From Diaphorobacter ruginosibacter (GTDB lineage: Bacteria > Pseudomonadota > Gammaproteobacteria > Burkholderiales > Burkholderiaceae_C), in contig NZ_CP060714.1 in assembly GCF_014395975.1 (NCBI RefSeq), forward strand, positions 2,914,001-2,978,000: DNA of 64,000 nucleotides. The letters are read 5' to 3'. Below, one piece after another: positions 52,978 through 61,784 of the stretch; positions within the stretch are counted from its first letter, which is position 1; the number at the start of each line of letters is the position of its first letter. Both the position numbers and the translations under genes were made by a program. The notes below the pieces were generated by a model that made no database searches, was not told where the DNA came from, and saw only the letters and a program-made list of their open reading frames with translations.

Positions 52978-53217
52978 GGGTTACAAGTCAGCAGTTGGCT
53001 GATTGCCGACATTCACGGTTAGCAAAGCGTTCGACGGAGCTTTAACGGACGTCTTCGCGCCGCAGGATCACCTCACGGGACAATCAGCACCAACCTCGGC
53101 CCGCAGATGATCTCCCGGGTGGTGCAGGAGGCTTAGGTGCTCCAGCACGTCCAACACATACACGGTACTCCTACTTCATGGGGGAACAAGTTAACGTTTT
53201 TCCAGAAGTAGGCATCG
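52885..53217. other. Foreign sequence at the katE break, possibly an IS end
   Basis: From TGTTGATTTCTCAGCGCC (52910) to the PepSY gene there is no intact frame. The TG-initiated end and short subterminal repeats recall IS21-family termini, from memory only. No transposase gene or second end is found, so it may be a remnant left after a deletion. Confidence 0.35.
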
Positions 53218-54410
53218 TTACGGGCGCGATGCAGTAGCCGCTCGGGCTCTGCGCTTCCGCACCCATATCACCAGGCCTGTCACGCTCAGCATCGCAACGA
53301 GGAATCCCATGAACGACATCAGTACGCGTCCCGGCGTGCCCAGTATCCGGCCCGAGTGGAGTGGCAGTTGGGCCTGCATGAAGACATCGCCCGCAGAGCC
53401 TTGACCCGGCACCTTGTCGCCCACGACGGCACCTGTATCCCCATCCAGATAGAGCACTTCATTGCCCATGCCGTTGTCATCCCGGTCGTTGTCCGGCGTG
53501 AAGAACGCGATGCCATAGATGCCGAAACGCTGCGCATAGAAGATGGATCCTGCGGGAGCTTCCCAACCTCGGCGGTGTCCCTCGGCTTCGGCCATTGCGA
53601 TGGCTTGTTCTCGGCTAAGCATCGGATCGGTTTGCTCGCGCCCGCGACTGTCCTGGCGCAGTTGGAATGGCGAGGGCGTCAACGGAGAGAACATCGACAC
53701 CAGAGGGCGCATTACCTGAGTTCCCAGGTTCAGCGACACAGAGGTCACGGCCAACATCAGCAGCAGAGCCCATACCCACACGCCGCCGGAACGATGGAGG
53801 TCGAAGTTGAGCTTGGAACCACCCTGACGGAGCCGGAAACTGAGTGACTTGCGCCATGTGCGTGTGTTGGGAAACGAGATCCACAGTGCCAGAAAGCAGT
53901 CGGCGATCCACACTGCGGACACCACACCCATCAGCCATACCCCCATTCGATGCCCCAGCCTTTGGGAATATGCATGGTGTAGTGCAGCTTGTAGAGGAAG
54001 GGCAACAGGTTTTCACGCGACAGCGATATGCGTCCCCACTGTCGTTGACCCTGAACCTCGCCGGTGGCCGGGTCCATCGCGAGTTGGTTGAAGCCAAGCT
54101 GGTAGGGAGCTCCGGTGGCGGGGTCGATGCGCGGGGCCACGCCCAGCATCGCCGTGTGACCTGGCTCCAGCGTCAGCGGCACGAAGCTGATCCTCAGGCG
54201 CGGATCGGCCGCTTCGGCACGCTGCGCCAGTTCCAGCGGCGCAAGTGTGGAATTCACCGTACCGGAGGCCGCCCGAAACAGTTGAGGATTGACCCATTCG
54301 TCGAGTTCGTGGTCCCAGGCGATCACTGCGCCGGTCAGGCCCGCGATGAACAGGAATCCGGCGATGAAGAGGCCAAACCAACGATGCAGCACTACCAGCG
54401 CGCCGCGCAT
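53218..54410 (-). pseudogene. PepSY-associated transmembrane protein with a frameshift
   Basis: Two overlapping frames make up one PepSY-TM protein. The first (to about 53930) holds VLHRWFGLFIAGFLFIAGL, AVIAWDHELDEWV, and KLHYTMHIPKGWGIEW. The second (from 53946) continues VWLMGVVSAVWIADCFL, FDLHRSGGVWVWALLL and LVIWVRKRRA. Adding one G to the run of five (plus-strand C run 53940-53944) restores a continuous GIEWGVWLMGVV. Such proteins often accompany siderophore receptors and may reduce or handle iron at the inner membrane. ATG 54410 is the likely start, with a TTG at 54425 overlapping the receptor stop. A base-calling error is possible. Confidence 0.8.
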
Positions 54411-54421
54411 GTCGCCGCGTT

Positions 54422-56974
54422 TCAAAACTGGTACCGCGCGGAAAGCATCACGTTGCGCGGCTCACCATAGACGTTGCTGGGAAAGCCTGCGCTGCCGGAC
54501 AAGGCGTTGTAGTACTTCTTGTCGAATACGTTGTTGATGTTGAGACGAACGTCCAGCGCGGATGTCGCCTGCCAGCCAATCACCAGGTCGGCCACGGCGT
54601 ATGCCTTCTGTGTGATGTAGAAGGGGATGCCGCTCGTGGTGCCCTTGTTGTAGATGAATCCCTGACGGTAGACGGAGCCGCCTATGCGCCAGCGCTGCAA
54701 GTCGCCGGGCAGCCGGTACATGGTCGACAGTTTGAACAGGTGTCGCGGCGTATCGGTGTCAAAGAGCTCACCCACATTGCTGGCGGTCGCATCCTTGCGG
54801 TAACGCGCGATGGCCACTGTGTAGCCGGCACCTGCCTGCCAGTTGGGGGTGATGGCACCTTGTACTTCCAGTTCCACCCCTTGGCTGCGGACCTCGCCGG
54901 CAGCGGAGTAGCAGGTGACAGTGGGATAGTTGACGCATTGTGTCTGGTCCGTGCTGCGGTAGGCACGGTTCTTCTGATCCATGCGGAACACCGCTGCAGA
55001 AGCATTCAGCGCTCCATCGAAGTACTCGCCCTTGATACCGATTTCATAGTTTCGGCCGACCACCGGATCCAGCAGTTTGTTGCTGGCATCTCGATAGTTC
55101 TGTGGCTTGAAGATATCGGTATAGCTGGCATAAAGCGCATGCTGGTCGTTCAGGTCGAAGACCAGCCCGGCGTACTTTGTCAGATGGTTGTCGACGCTGT
55201 AGCGGTTATTCGCAATGACGGATGGCGTGTTGGCGGCGAAGTTCGGATAGGTATTGACGGTGTCGTTGTAGTCGAACCAGTCCAGCCGTCCGCCCAGGAT
55301 CAGTTTCACCCGGTCGGCCACGTTCAAGCGTGTCGTTGCATAGACGCTTTGCTGCGTGATCTTCGCGTCCATCCAGTCGCGCAAGGGGATCTCGGGATCC
55401 GCCACGGCGCTGGGGTCGAAGTTGTGCAGATCGAGCTTGCTGTTGAGGGCCAGACCTTGGCGGCTATTGCCGTCGAAGTTGATGTTCCGGTAGCTGGCAC
55501 CCAACACCAGTTCATGCTTGCGGCCCATCAGCTCGAAGGGCCCATTGGCATACAGGTGAGCACTGGCCTGCCTTTCCTGATGCGCATTGCGGGCACCCAA
55601 CTGGCTGTAAGCGCCCGTGGTGACGTTGTGGCTGATGTAGTGCCCCTGCATGTCCACTTCGGCCTGTGCGTAGTAGGCCGACAAATGCACGCGCCAGTCG
55701 TTGTCGAACCGATGGTCCAGTCCTATGAAGGCCGAGTTGGTTGTCTTGTTCCAATGCTCCCAGTCATTGGCATAGGACGTGGAGCGTGGCAGCCCCAGAT
55801 CGCTGCCGTCGCTGGCCACCGGAAGTCCGGTGAAGCCGTTGCCGTGGAGCTTGCTTTCCTGATGCAGCGCGCTTAGCGTCAGTTTGGTCGACGCATTCAG
55901 GTCTTTCTCCAGAATCCCGTAGAGAGTCTGGCCCTTGCTGCTTTCGCCGCGTTTGTACCCCCCGTAGTCCTGAGTGGCGATCACGGTGCGTCCGCGCAGA
56001 CTGCCGTCTTCCGACAGCGGGCCGGATGCGTCCAGTTCCGCCCGATAGCGGTCCCAACTGCCGGCGCTCACGCCGACAGAGACTTGCGGAATTTTGGTCG
56101 GTCGCTTGCGCACCAGGTTGATGGCTGCTGACGGATTGCCCGCGCCCTGGGCCAGACCGGTGGCACCACGCACGATCTCCACGCGGTCGTAGATGGCCAT
56201 ATCGGTGGCCAGCAGATCCTGTGACAGGTTGGAGCTGTCCAGGCTCACCGGCAGGCCGTCGTACATGATGTTGTCCACGTACATGCCGCGCGAATAGAAG
56301 GAAGCACGTTCCGGCCCGAATCTCCGAAAGGTCAGGCCGGGCGCGGTCTGCACTACGTCGTTGACCGTTGCCAAACCTTGATCCTGAATGCGTTCACGGG
56401 TGATGACGGTGACAGCCTGTGGCGTATCGCGCATGGACAGATCGAGCCGAGTCGCTGTGCTCATGCTGCCCGTGGTGTATGAGTGCGTGCCCTCGGTGGT
56501 GTCGCTGGCGGTCGCTGTCCCGATCACGGTGACTGGGGGCAGTGTGTTGGCGCTGGCGGCTGCGGCAACTGGTACGGAGTGCGCGGGAGTGTTGTGGGAG
56601 GTGTCTGCGCGCAGCACGAATGCGCCATTGTCCAATTGCATGGCGCGAAGACCGGTCCCGTTCAGCAACACGGCCAGGGCACTGCTGACGGTGTGACGAC
56701 CGCTGACGCCGGACGTGCGCTTGCCATCGCTCTGCTCTGCGGTAAAGCTCAGGATGATGTTGGACTTGCTGGCCAGCTCGCGCAGCGCCGGAGCCAGTGG
56801 CCCGGCGGCTATGCTGAAATCAACGACGCCTGCGCCGGATGCTTGCGCAGTGCCCTGCGCACTGGCATGAGATGGTGCACCGCCCATGAAACCCAGGGCC
56901 AGTGCCAGGACGGCGAGCGCTACGGGAGATGGATGTGGACTCCCCAAAAAGCGGGCGCGTTGCAAATTCGACAT
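54422..56974 (-). CDS. TonB-dependent siderophore receptor with N-terminal signalling domain (FpvA/FecA-like)
   Basis: An 850-residue outer-membrane receptor. A signal peptide (about 1-40, ending SHASAQ) precedes an STN signalling domain (about 50-122: FSIAAGPLAPALRELASKSN). A TonB box-like PPVTVIG follows, then a plug domain (about 175-300, RDTPQAVTVITRERIQDQ and SFYSRGMYVDNIMYDG) and a 22-strand barrel ending LSARYQF. It imports a ferric siderophore, most likely a hydroxamate or catecholate type. The STN domain would signal through FecR to FecI upstream. Confidence 0.93.
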   Translation of the reverse strand: MSNLQRARFLGSPHPSPVALAVLALALGFMGGAPSHASAQGTAQASGAGVVDFSIAAGPLAPALRELASKSNIILSFTAEQSDGKRTSGVSGRHTVSSALAVLLNGTGLRAMQLDNGAFVLRADTSHNTPAHSVPVAAAASANTLPPVTVIGTATASDTTEGTHSYTTGSMSTATRLDLSMRDTPQAVTVITRERIQDQGLATVNDVVQTAPGLTFRRFGPERASFYSRGMYVDNIMYDGLPVSLDSSNLSQDLLATDMAIYDRVEIVRGATGLAQGAGNPSAAINLVRKRPTKIPQVSVGVSAGSWDRYRAELDASGPLSEDGSLRGRTVIATQDYGGYKRGESSKGQTLYGILEKDLNASTKLTLSALHQESKLHGNGFTGLPVASDGSDLGLPRSTSYANDWEHWNKTTNSAFIGLDHRFDNDWRVHLSAYYAQAEVDMQGHYISHNVTTGAYSQLGARNAHQERQASAHLYANGPFELMGRKHELVLGASYRNINFDGNSRQGLALNSKLDLHNFDPSAVADPEIPLRDWMDAKITQQSVYATTRLNVADRVKLILGGRLDWFDYNDTVNTYPNFAANTPSVIANNRYSVDNHLTKYAGLVFDLNDQHALYASYTDIFKPQNYRDASNKLLDPVVGRNYEIGIKGEYFDGALNASAAVFRMDQKNRAYRSTDQTQCVNYPTVTCYSAAGEVRSQGVELEVQGAITPNWQAGAGYTVAIARYRKDATASNVGELFDTDTPRHLFKLSTMYRLPGDLQRWRIGGSVYRQGFIYNKGTTSGIPFYITQKAYAVADLVIGWQATSALDVRLNINNVFDKKYYNALSGSAGFPSNVYGEPRNVMLSARYQF

Positions 56975-57068
56975 GTCGTTCCTCTTGATTGGACCGCTGA
57001 AAATTCCGGTCCCTCATGAGGTAGGTGCCGCGAGAAAGCAAATCGGGCAATCCATTCACAAAATTTTT

Positions 57069-58094
57069 TCAGTGCCCCCGATCCGCTGGCACCACCGTCA
57101 CCCAGTAGCGCGTGCGCCATTGCACACGCACCGGTAACACGCTGGGCAGTGTGGTCAGAATGCGATCGGTGTCCGCCAACGGGAAGACTCCCGAGAGGCG
57201 CAGATGGGCAATCTGCGGATCGACACGCACCGTTCCCGGCCGGTAGCGATCCAACTCGGCAAGAAAGTCGCCGAGGCGCTGCTCGTCCGCCAGAAACTGA
57301 CCGCGCGTCCAGGCCGCCGTCTGTTCATCGGTCAAACCTGGTGTCTCGATCGTCTCGCGGCCAAACTTTGTCTGCTCGCCGGCATGCAGCACGCGTGTGT
57401 GACCCAGTGTGCTTCGGGGCGAGATTTCAACGGCGCTCTCCAGCACAGCCACGCTGGTACTGTCGGAGTGCTGGCGTACGGTGAAACGGGTGCCCAGTGA
57501 GCGTATGCTGCCTTCGGCGGTCTCCACCAGCAGCGGCCGAGGATCGGTGGGAACACCTGCTCCATGGCGAGTGGCAACCATGATTTCGCCCTCCACCAGC
57601 AGAATGCGACGCTCTCTGGCATCGAATCGCAGATTCACTGCACTGCCCGTGTTGAGCATGAGTTGCGTGCCGTCTTCCAATGCAAAGTGGCGTTGCTCAC
57701 CGGTCGCACTCCGGCAGTCGGCCATGCTGGATTTCCAAGGTGTAGTGCGGGAGGCAAGAAGCCCGGCACTGGTCGCCAGACCACCCCACACGAGCACCCG
57801 CGTGGCGCGTCTGCGCGCCGTGGAAGCGGGCCGGCCGGTTGCGCCATAAGAGGACAGGGCCGTGTAGGCTGGACTGGGCGCCAGCGATTTCATCCGGCCC
57901 GTGACGGACTCGATATGCAGCCAGGCCGCTTCATGGTCAGCATGTGCCTTGCGCCACTGAACCCAGCGTCTTCGCTGTTCCTCATTGGCCTCGCCCGACA
58001 TGAGCAGGGTGAGCCAGTCCGCAGCCGCGTTCGCGGTGGCCCGGCTGATCACCCGGCCGCTGGGCAGAGTCAACGTATCGCTTTGGGAGGCCAT
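57069..58094 (-). CDS. FecR-type anti-sigma/signal-transducing protein
   Basis: A 341-residue protein with a cytoplasmic N-terminal domain (about 15-75, WVQWRKAHADHEAAW), a transmembrane helix (about 100-118, VLVWGGLATSAGLLAS) and a periplasmic FecR domain (GEQRHFALEDGTQLMLNTGSAVN to VRQHSDSTSVAVLES). It relays receptor occupancy to the sigma factor. The gene is 4 bp after the sigma gene stop, in the usual fecI-fecR-receptor order. Confidence 0.92.
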   Translation of the reverse strand: MASQSDTLTLPSGRVISRATANAAADWLTLLMSGEANEEQRRRWVQWRKAHADHEAAWLHIESVTGRMKSLAPSPAYTALSSYGATGRPASTARRRATRVLVWGGLATSAGLLASRTTPWKSSMADCRSATGEQRHFALEDGTQLMLNTGSAVNLRFDARERRILLVEGEIMVATRHGAGVPTDPRPLLVETAEGSIRSLGTRFTVRQHSDSTSVAVLESAVEISPRSTLGHTRVLHAGEQTKFGRETIETPGLTDEQTAAWTRGQFLADEQRLGDFLAELDRYRPGTVRVDPQIAHLRLSGVFPLADTDRILTTLPSVLPVRVQWRTRYWVTVVPADRGH

Positions 58095-58098
58095 GATG

Positions 58099-58611
58099 TC
58101 AGAAGGAGATGGCGAACAGGCATTCGCGATGGGCCCGGGACAGATATTGCTTGACCGAGCTGGCCGAGACCCCCAGCCGCTCGGCGATCTCGGCGTAGCT
58201 CAGTTCGACCAGATGTGCCAACAGAAAAGCCTCTCGCACCTTGGAAGGCAAACCGTCGAGCACGCGATCGATCTCCTGCAAGCTCTGCACCGCGATCAGC
58301 CGAGTCTCCGGCGACGGTGCAAATTCTTCGGGCAGAGCTGCGATGGCCTCCAGATAAGCGGTCTCGAGCAGTTGTCGACGATGGCGGTGAGCCAGCAGCC
58401 GATTGGCGATCGTCGCCAGAAACGGCCTCGGCTCGCGAATCTCCTGCGTCGCAGTTTTCCCATCCAGCAAGCTGAGAAAAGTGTCCTGAGCGACATCCGC
58501 TGCCGTGAATGCATCGCCGATGCGCCTGCGCAACCAACCCTGAAGCCAAGTGCTGTGCTCCACATACAGGCCGGCGACATCGTCAGCAACAGGTAGATCG
58601 GAGGCGGGCAT
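58099..58611 (-). CDS. FecI-type ECF sigma factor
   Basis: A 170-residue ECF sigma factor. Region 2 is at about 20-85 (DVAQDTFLSLL) and region 4 at about 110-165 (LDGLPSKVREAFLLAHLVELSYAEIAERLGVS, core VREAFLLAHL and YAEIAERLGVSASSVKQYL). I chose MPASDLPVADD at 58611. It would activate the receptor gene on siderophore uptake, with FecR as regulator. An iron-type palindrome lies just upstream. Confidence 0.92.
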   Translation of the reverse strand: MPASDLPVADDVAGLYVEHSTWLQGWLRRRIGDAFTAADVAQDTFLSLLDGKTATQEIREPRPFLATIANRLLAHRHRRQLLETAYLEAIAALPEEFAPSPETRLIAVQSLQEIDRVLDGLPSKVREAFLLAHLVELSYAEIAERLGVSASSVKQYLSRAHRECLFAISF

Positions 58612-58633
58612 CAGCGTGCAATCAAACAATACA

Positions 58634-58652
58634 AATGAGAACCAATCTCATT
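58634..58652. promoter_or_regulatory. Fur-box-like palindrome upstream of the fecI-type gene
   Basis: AATGAGA-ACCAA-TCTCATT is a perfect 7-bp inverted repeat that resembles the AATGAGAAT/ATTCTCATT core of Fur sites. It lies about 23 bp upstream of the sigma gene start, where iron repression would be expected. Confidence 0.65.
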
Positions 58653-58834
58653 GTAAATGACGAGATCATGAATCTGCAAGCAGCTGGAGGCTGGCAATTG
58701 CCGAATGACGGTAGCCGCTGCCCAGCCGAAATAGGCTGATCTGAGTCATTCACGGTCCAGTGCCTGAGCGACCGCAATCACCAGCCGTTGGGCGCCGTCT
58801 GCCTGGAAGTGCCGCGTCACCCTAAACAGGTGAC

Positions 58835-59890
58835 TCACCACGCTCCATCTTTGGACAACCCCACCTCACGCCTCAGCACACCCGGCGGCAGTTGGGTCAT
58901 TTTGAGTGTGAGCTTGCGCAAGGCTGTGGCATTTGCGTAGCCCACCTCTCGTGCAATTGCCTCCAGCGGCAAATCACCTTGCGCCAGCAGGCGCTGGGCA
59001 TGTCGCATGCGCACCGTGTTGACCAGTTGCAGCGGCGCAAGGCCCGTGCTGGCAGCGATGCGCCGTGACAAGGTGCGTGTTGTCATGCCGAGGGCATTAG
59101 CTGCGTCGGCTATCGTTGGGAGCTGCGGCAGGCGCGATTCAATCAGCGCTTCAAAGCGCATCACGGTGTCGTCGCCCGCGCCGCACATGTGTTCCCAGAC
59201 TCGGTAGCGAGCCTGGCTGCTGCGGCTGTCCACCAGCAGGTATTGCATCACGCGCTGCGTCACCGTTTCACCCACCGAGCCGCCAATGCCAGCCTGCACG
59301 AGGTGCAGCATCAAATCGACCTGAGCCATGGCAGCGCCTGCGCTGGTGATGCGGCCATCCTCGACCAGCATGCGATTTTCATCGAGCAGAACCTTGGGAA
59401 ACTGGCGACGTACAAAATCACCTAGGCGCCAATGCGTGGTGGCGTGACATCCATCGAGCAATCCGGCCATGCCGAGCAACAACACACCCGAGCACGATGC
59501 GGCCACACGCCCGCCTGCCGCATGGTGCCGAGCGGCAAGATGCGCATAGGCCAGCGAATCGGGGGCGGCCATGCGGGCTTGCAGGCGCTCCTGCGCATAG
59601 CGTTCGTTGATGCTGCTCTGCTCGCCCGCGCCGTATCCGGGAACATGGCCATCCAGCCCGATGCCGGGGATGATCAGTACCGACTGCGCAGACAAGCGCA
59701 GTTCCGAGAGCGGCGTGGTTGCCATCGACATCCCGCCCGAAAGCGCCACCTGCGGCTCCATGCTGGCAACTTGCCACTCCACGCTGCCAGCAGGTGCGCC
59801 GCAACGACGCGCGAAACCCAGAATATCCAGGCTGGCCCCCACGCTGCCGGCCAAGGTGCCCGCTGGAACAAGAATGGTGAAACTGGTCAT
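58835..59890 (-). CDS. GlxA-type AraC-family transcriptional regulator
   Basis: A 351-residue regulator. A DJ-1/PfpI-like N-terminal domain (about 1-190) contains the catalytic-like Cys in VAASCSGVLLLGMAG. A C-terminal AraC DNA-binding domain (about 230-340) contains TIADAANALGMTTRTLSRRI and LPLEAIAREVGYANATALRKL cut to motif. These proteins sense small amide or cyclic nitrogen metabolites in some cases. It is divergent from the MFS transporter gene, likely its target. Confidence 0.9.
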   Translation of the reverse strand: MTSFTILVPAGTLAGSVGASLDILGFARRCGAPAGSVEWQVASMEPQVALSGGMSMATTPLSELRLSAQSVLIIPGIGLDGHVPGYGAGEQSSINERYAQERLQARMAAPDSLAYAHLAARHHAAGGRVAASCSGVLLLGMAGLLDGCHATTHWRLGDFVRRQFPKVLLDENRMLVEDGRITSAGAAMAQVDLMLHLVQAGIGGSVGETVTQRVMQYLLVDSRSSQARYRVWEHMCGAGDDTVMRFEALIESRLPQLPTIADAANALGMTTRTLSRRIAASTGLAPLQLVNTVRMRHAQRLLAQGDLPLEAIAREVGYANATALRKLTLKMTQLPPGVLRREVGLSKDGAW

Positions 59891-59914
59891 TGATCGTCTA
59901 ATTTGGATGTTTAT

Positions 59915-59938
59915 TGTCTATTTTAGACAGATTGTCTA
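59915..59938. promoter_or_regulatory. Repeated TGTCTA operator-like sites
   Basis: TGTCTA-TTT-TAGACA (59915-59929) is a perfect 6-bp inverted repeat, and a third TGTCTA half-site follows at 59933-59938, 18 bp from the first. They lie between the AraC-type regulator and the MFS gene. Confidence 0.55.
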
Positions 59939-59972
59939 GCATGGGAAAACAACGAGCATTCAGAGACACGCC

Positions 59973-61214
59973 ATGACCACAGAAACACAATCAACGGTTC
60001 CAGACACAGCGCAAGCCGCATCCGCATCTGCCTTGCCAACCATCGGGCATCCGGTCGCCATCGCACTCGCGCTGTCGCTGGGTGCAGCGGTAGCACTGGG
60101 CATATCGCGTTTTTCCTATGGCTTGCTGCTATCGCCCATGCGCGACGATCTGGGCTGGTCGTATCTGGTGGCCGGGAGCATGAACACGGCGAATGCTCTG
60201 GGCTACTTCGTCGGAGCGCTGCTCACACCATGGCTGATGCGGCGTTGGGGTGCCTGGCATCTGCTGATGACGGGCTCCGTATTGGCGGGATTGTTCATGC
60301 TGGTGTCAGGCGAGATTACGGATACCACAGCGTTGATGCTGCTGCGAGCTATGGCAGGTGCAGCCAGCGCTTCGGTGTTCATCACCGGCGGGGTTCTTGC
60401 CGCACGCTTGGGCAGCTTGTTCGTCGCCAATGCAGGTTTTTTGATCGGACTGTATTACGGTGGCGCGGGCATCGGCATTGTGCTGTCTGCCTTGCTGATT
60501 CCCGCCACCTTGAACGCTGCGCAGGTGCAAGGGATGGCGCACAGTTGGCAATGGCCTTGGCTCGCTCTGGGGCTGTCGTGCTTTGTGGCCGCTGCTGTCA
60601 TGGCCTGGCCTGCGCGGCAGATTGGCGAGCCCGCCCGTGCGCAGGCGGGAGACGGCAAGTTTGCGCTACGCGATTTCGGCTTTGGTTTGAGCGGTTACTT
60701 CATGTTCGGTGCGGGCTATATCGGCTACATGACGTTTGTCGTCGCCTTGCTCAAACAGCAAGGCATGTCACCAACTCGCATCACCGTGTTCTATGCACTG
60801 CTGGGGGTGGCCGTACTGGCTGGCTCGCGCATCTGGGCGCGCATGCTCGACTACTTCAAGGGTGGGCAATCACTCGCCATCCTGAACCTGCTTCTGGCCG
60901 TGGTCACCGTTCTGCCCGCAGTCACGACATCGGTGCCCGTGGCGTTTGTATCAGGCATGGTGTTTGGCGCGGTGTTCTTGTCGGTAGTGGCATCGACCAC
61001 AGCCTTGGTGCGCCACAACCTTCCGCCCAATGCATGGCCTGCGGGCATCAGCGCTTTCACTACGGCGTTCGCACTCGGCCAGATCATCGGCCCGATGGTG
61101 GTCGGCTGGGTAGCCGACGGCGCAGGTGGACTGGAGCGCGGGCTGGCGGTGTCGGCGTCTTGCTTGTTGCTGGGGGCGGTATTGGGATGGAGGCAGAAGG
61201 CCTTGAAGGATTGA
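59973..61214 (+). CDS. MFS transporter (YbfB/YjiJ family)
   Basis: A 413-residue protein of about 12 hydrophobic segments, with the MFS loop after helix 2 (GALLTPWLMRRWGAW) and typical Gly-rich helices (GFLIGLYYGGAGIGIVLSA). It has SPMRDDLGWSYLVAGSMNTANALGY near the N-terminus, seen here as SPMRDDLGW, characteristic of the YbfB/YjiJ group. Substrate unknown. It is divergent from the AraC-type regulator, which probably controls it. Confidence 0.88.
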   Translation: MTTETQSTVPDTAQAASASALPTIGHPVAIALALSLGAAVALGISRFSYGLLLSPMRDDLGWSYLVAGSMNTANALGYFVGALLTPWLMRRWGAWHLLMTGSVLAGLFMLVSGEITDTTALMLLRAMAGAASASVFITGGVLAARLGSLFVANAGFLIGLYYGGAGIGIVLSALLIPATLNAAQVQGMAHSWQWPWLALGLSCFVAAAVMAWPARQIGEPARAQAGDGKFALRDFGFGLSGYFMFGAGYIGYMTFVVALLKQQGMSPTRITVFYALLGVAVLAGSRIWARMLDYFKGGQSLAILNLLLAVVTVLPAVTTSVPVAFVSGMVFGAVFLSVVASTTALVRHNLPPNAWPAGISAFTTAFALGQIIGPMVVGWVADGAGGLERGLAVSASCLLLGAVLGWRQKALKD

Positions 61215-61253
61215 GCCCAGGCAGGTCGGCATCCGTGCGCAATCCCGCACCCG

Positions 61254-61520
61254 TCATTCAATGCGGTAAAGGCTGCCGAATCCATTTCCTTCCACTGATG
61301 TGATGTCAGCGCCACCAAGCATCGGCAGACCCTGTCCCCATCCGGCTGCCAAGACCTGCACGTCACGCACAGGATCGGATGCCTTGGCCCTCTCGTTGCG
61401 GATGCGACAGGTTTCAGGATCCGTTGCGAACAACCCGCGTGCGAAGACCCTGCCCTGTTCCGCCAGCCTTGCGGTTTTGGGAGCGCGAATTTTCGCAAAC
61501 GCCTGGAAGACCTCTTCCAA
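61254..61520 (-). CDS. Hypothetical protein or gene remnant
   Basis: The 88-codon frame starts with TTG and ends MLGGADITSVEGNGFGSLYRIE. The preceding upstream codons stay open for about 15 residues before a stop, so it may be the tail of a truncated gene. I see no known family. The 570-bp gap 61215-61784 otherwise holds two near-identical TACGACTTTA sequences (61680 and 61748) and no gene. Confidence 0.35.
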   Translation of the reverse strand: MEEVFQAFAKIRAPKTARLAEQGRVFARGLFATDPETCRIRNERAKASDPVRDVQVLAAGWGQGLPMLGGADITSVEGNGFGSLYRIE

Positions 61521-61679
61521 GCCTCCACTTGCACCAACGAATGGAGGGCGGCCTTGCGCTTACAGCTAGACTGAATGGCGGCTTTGGAGCTTCTCGCTGG
61601 AGGCGGCTTAGGGTCGAACGGAGGCATACAACAGCACCATGACGCGCGAGGTTGCGAACAGATGGCTAAGGGCTGTGTA

Positions 61680-61757
61680 TACGACTTTAGTTCGCACATC
61701 GCAAGTTGAGGCACCTCGGGAAGCCACATGGATGCCAGAACCCTGTTTACGACTTTA
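61680..61757. repeat. Short direct repeats (TACGACTTTA twice, 68 bp apart)
   Basis: TACGACTTTAGTT (61680) and TACGACTTTAATT (61748) share ten identical bases and a TT after one variable base. The significance is unknown. They could be binding sites or the footprint of a small mobile element. Confidence 0.4.
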
Positions 61758-61784
61758 ATTACCCATAACGCCCACCGTCATCTA

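Noticed and set aside
61300..61569. Plus-strand 89-residue frame after the MFS gene
   Set aside because: It mirrors the minus-strand frame 61254-61520, which reads more like protein; neither is strong.
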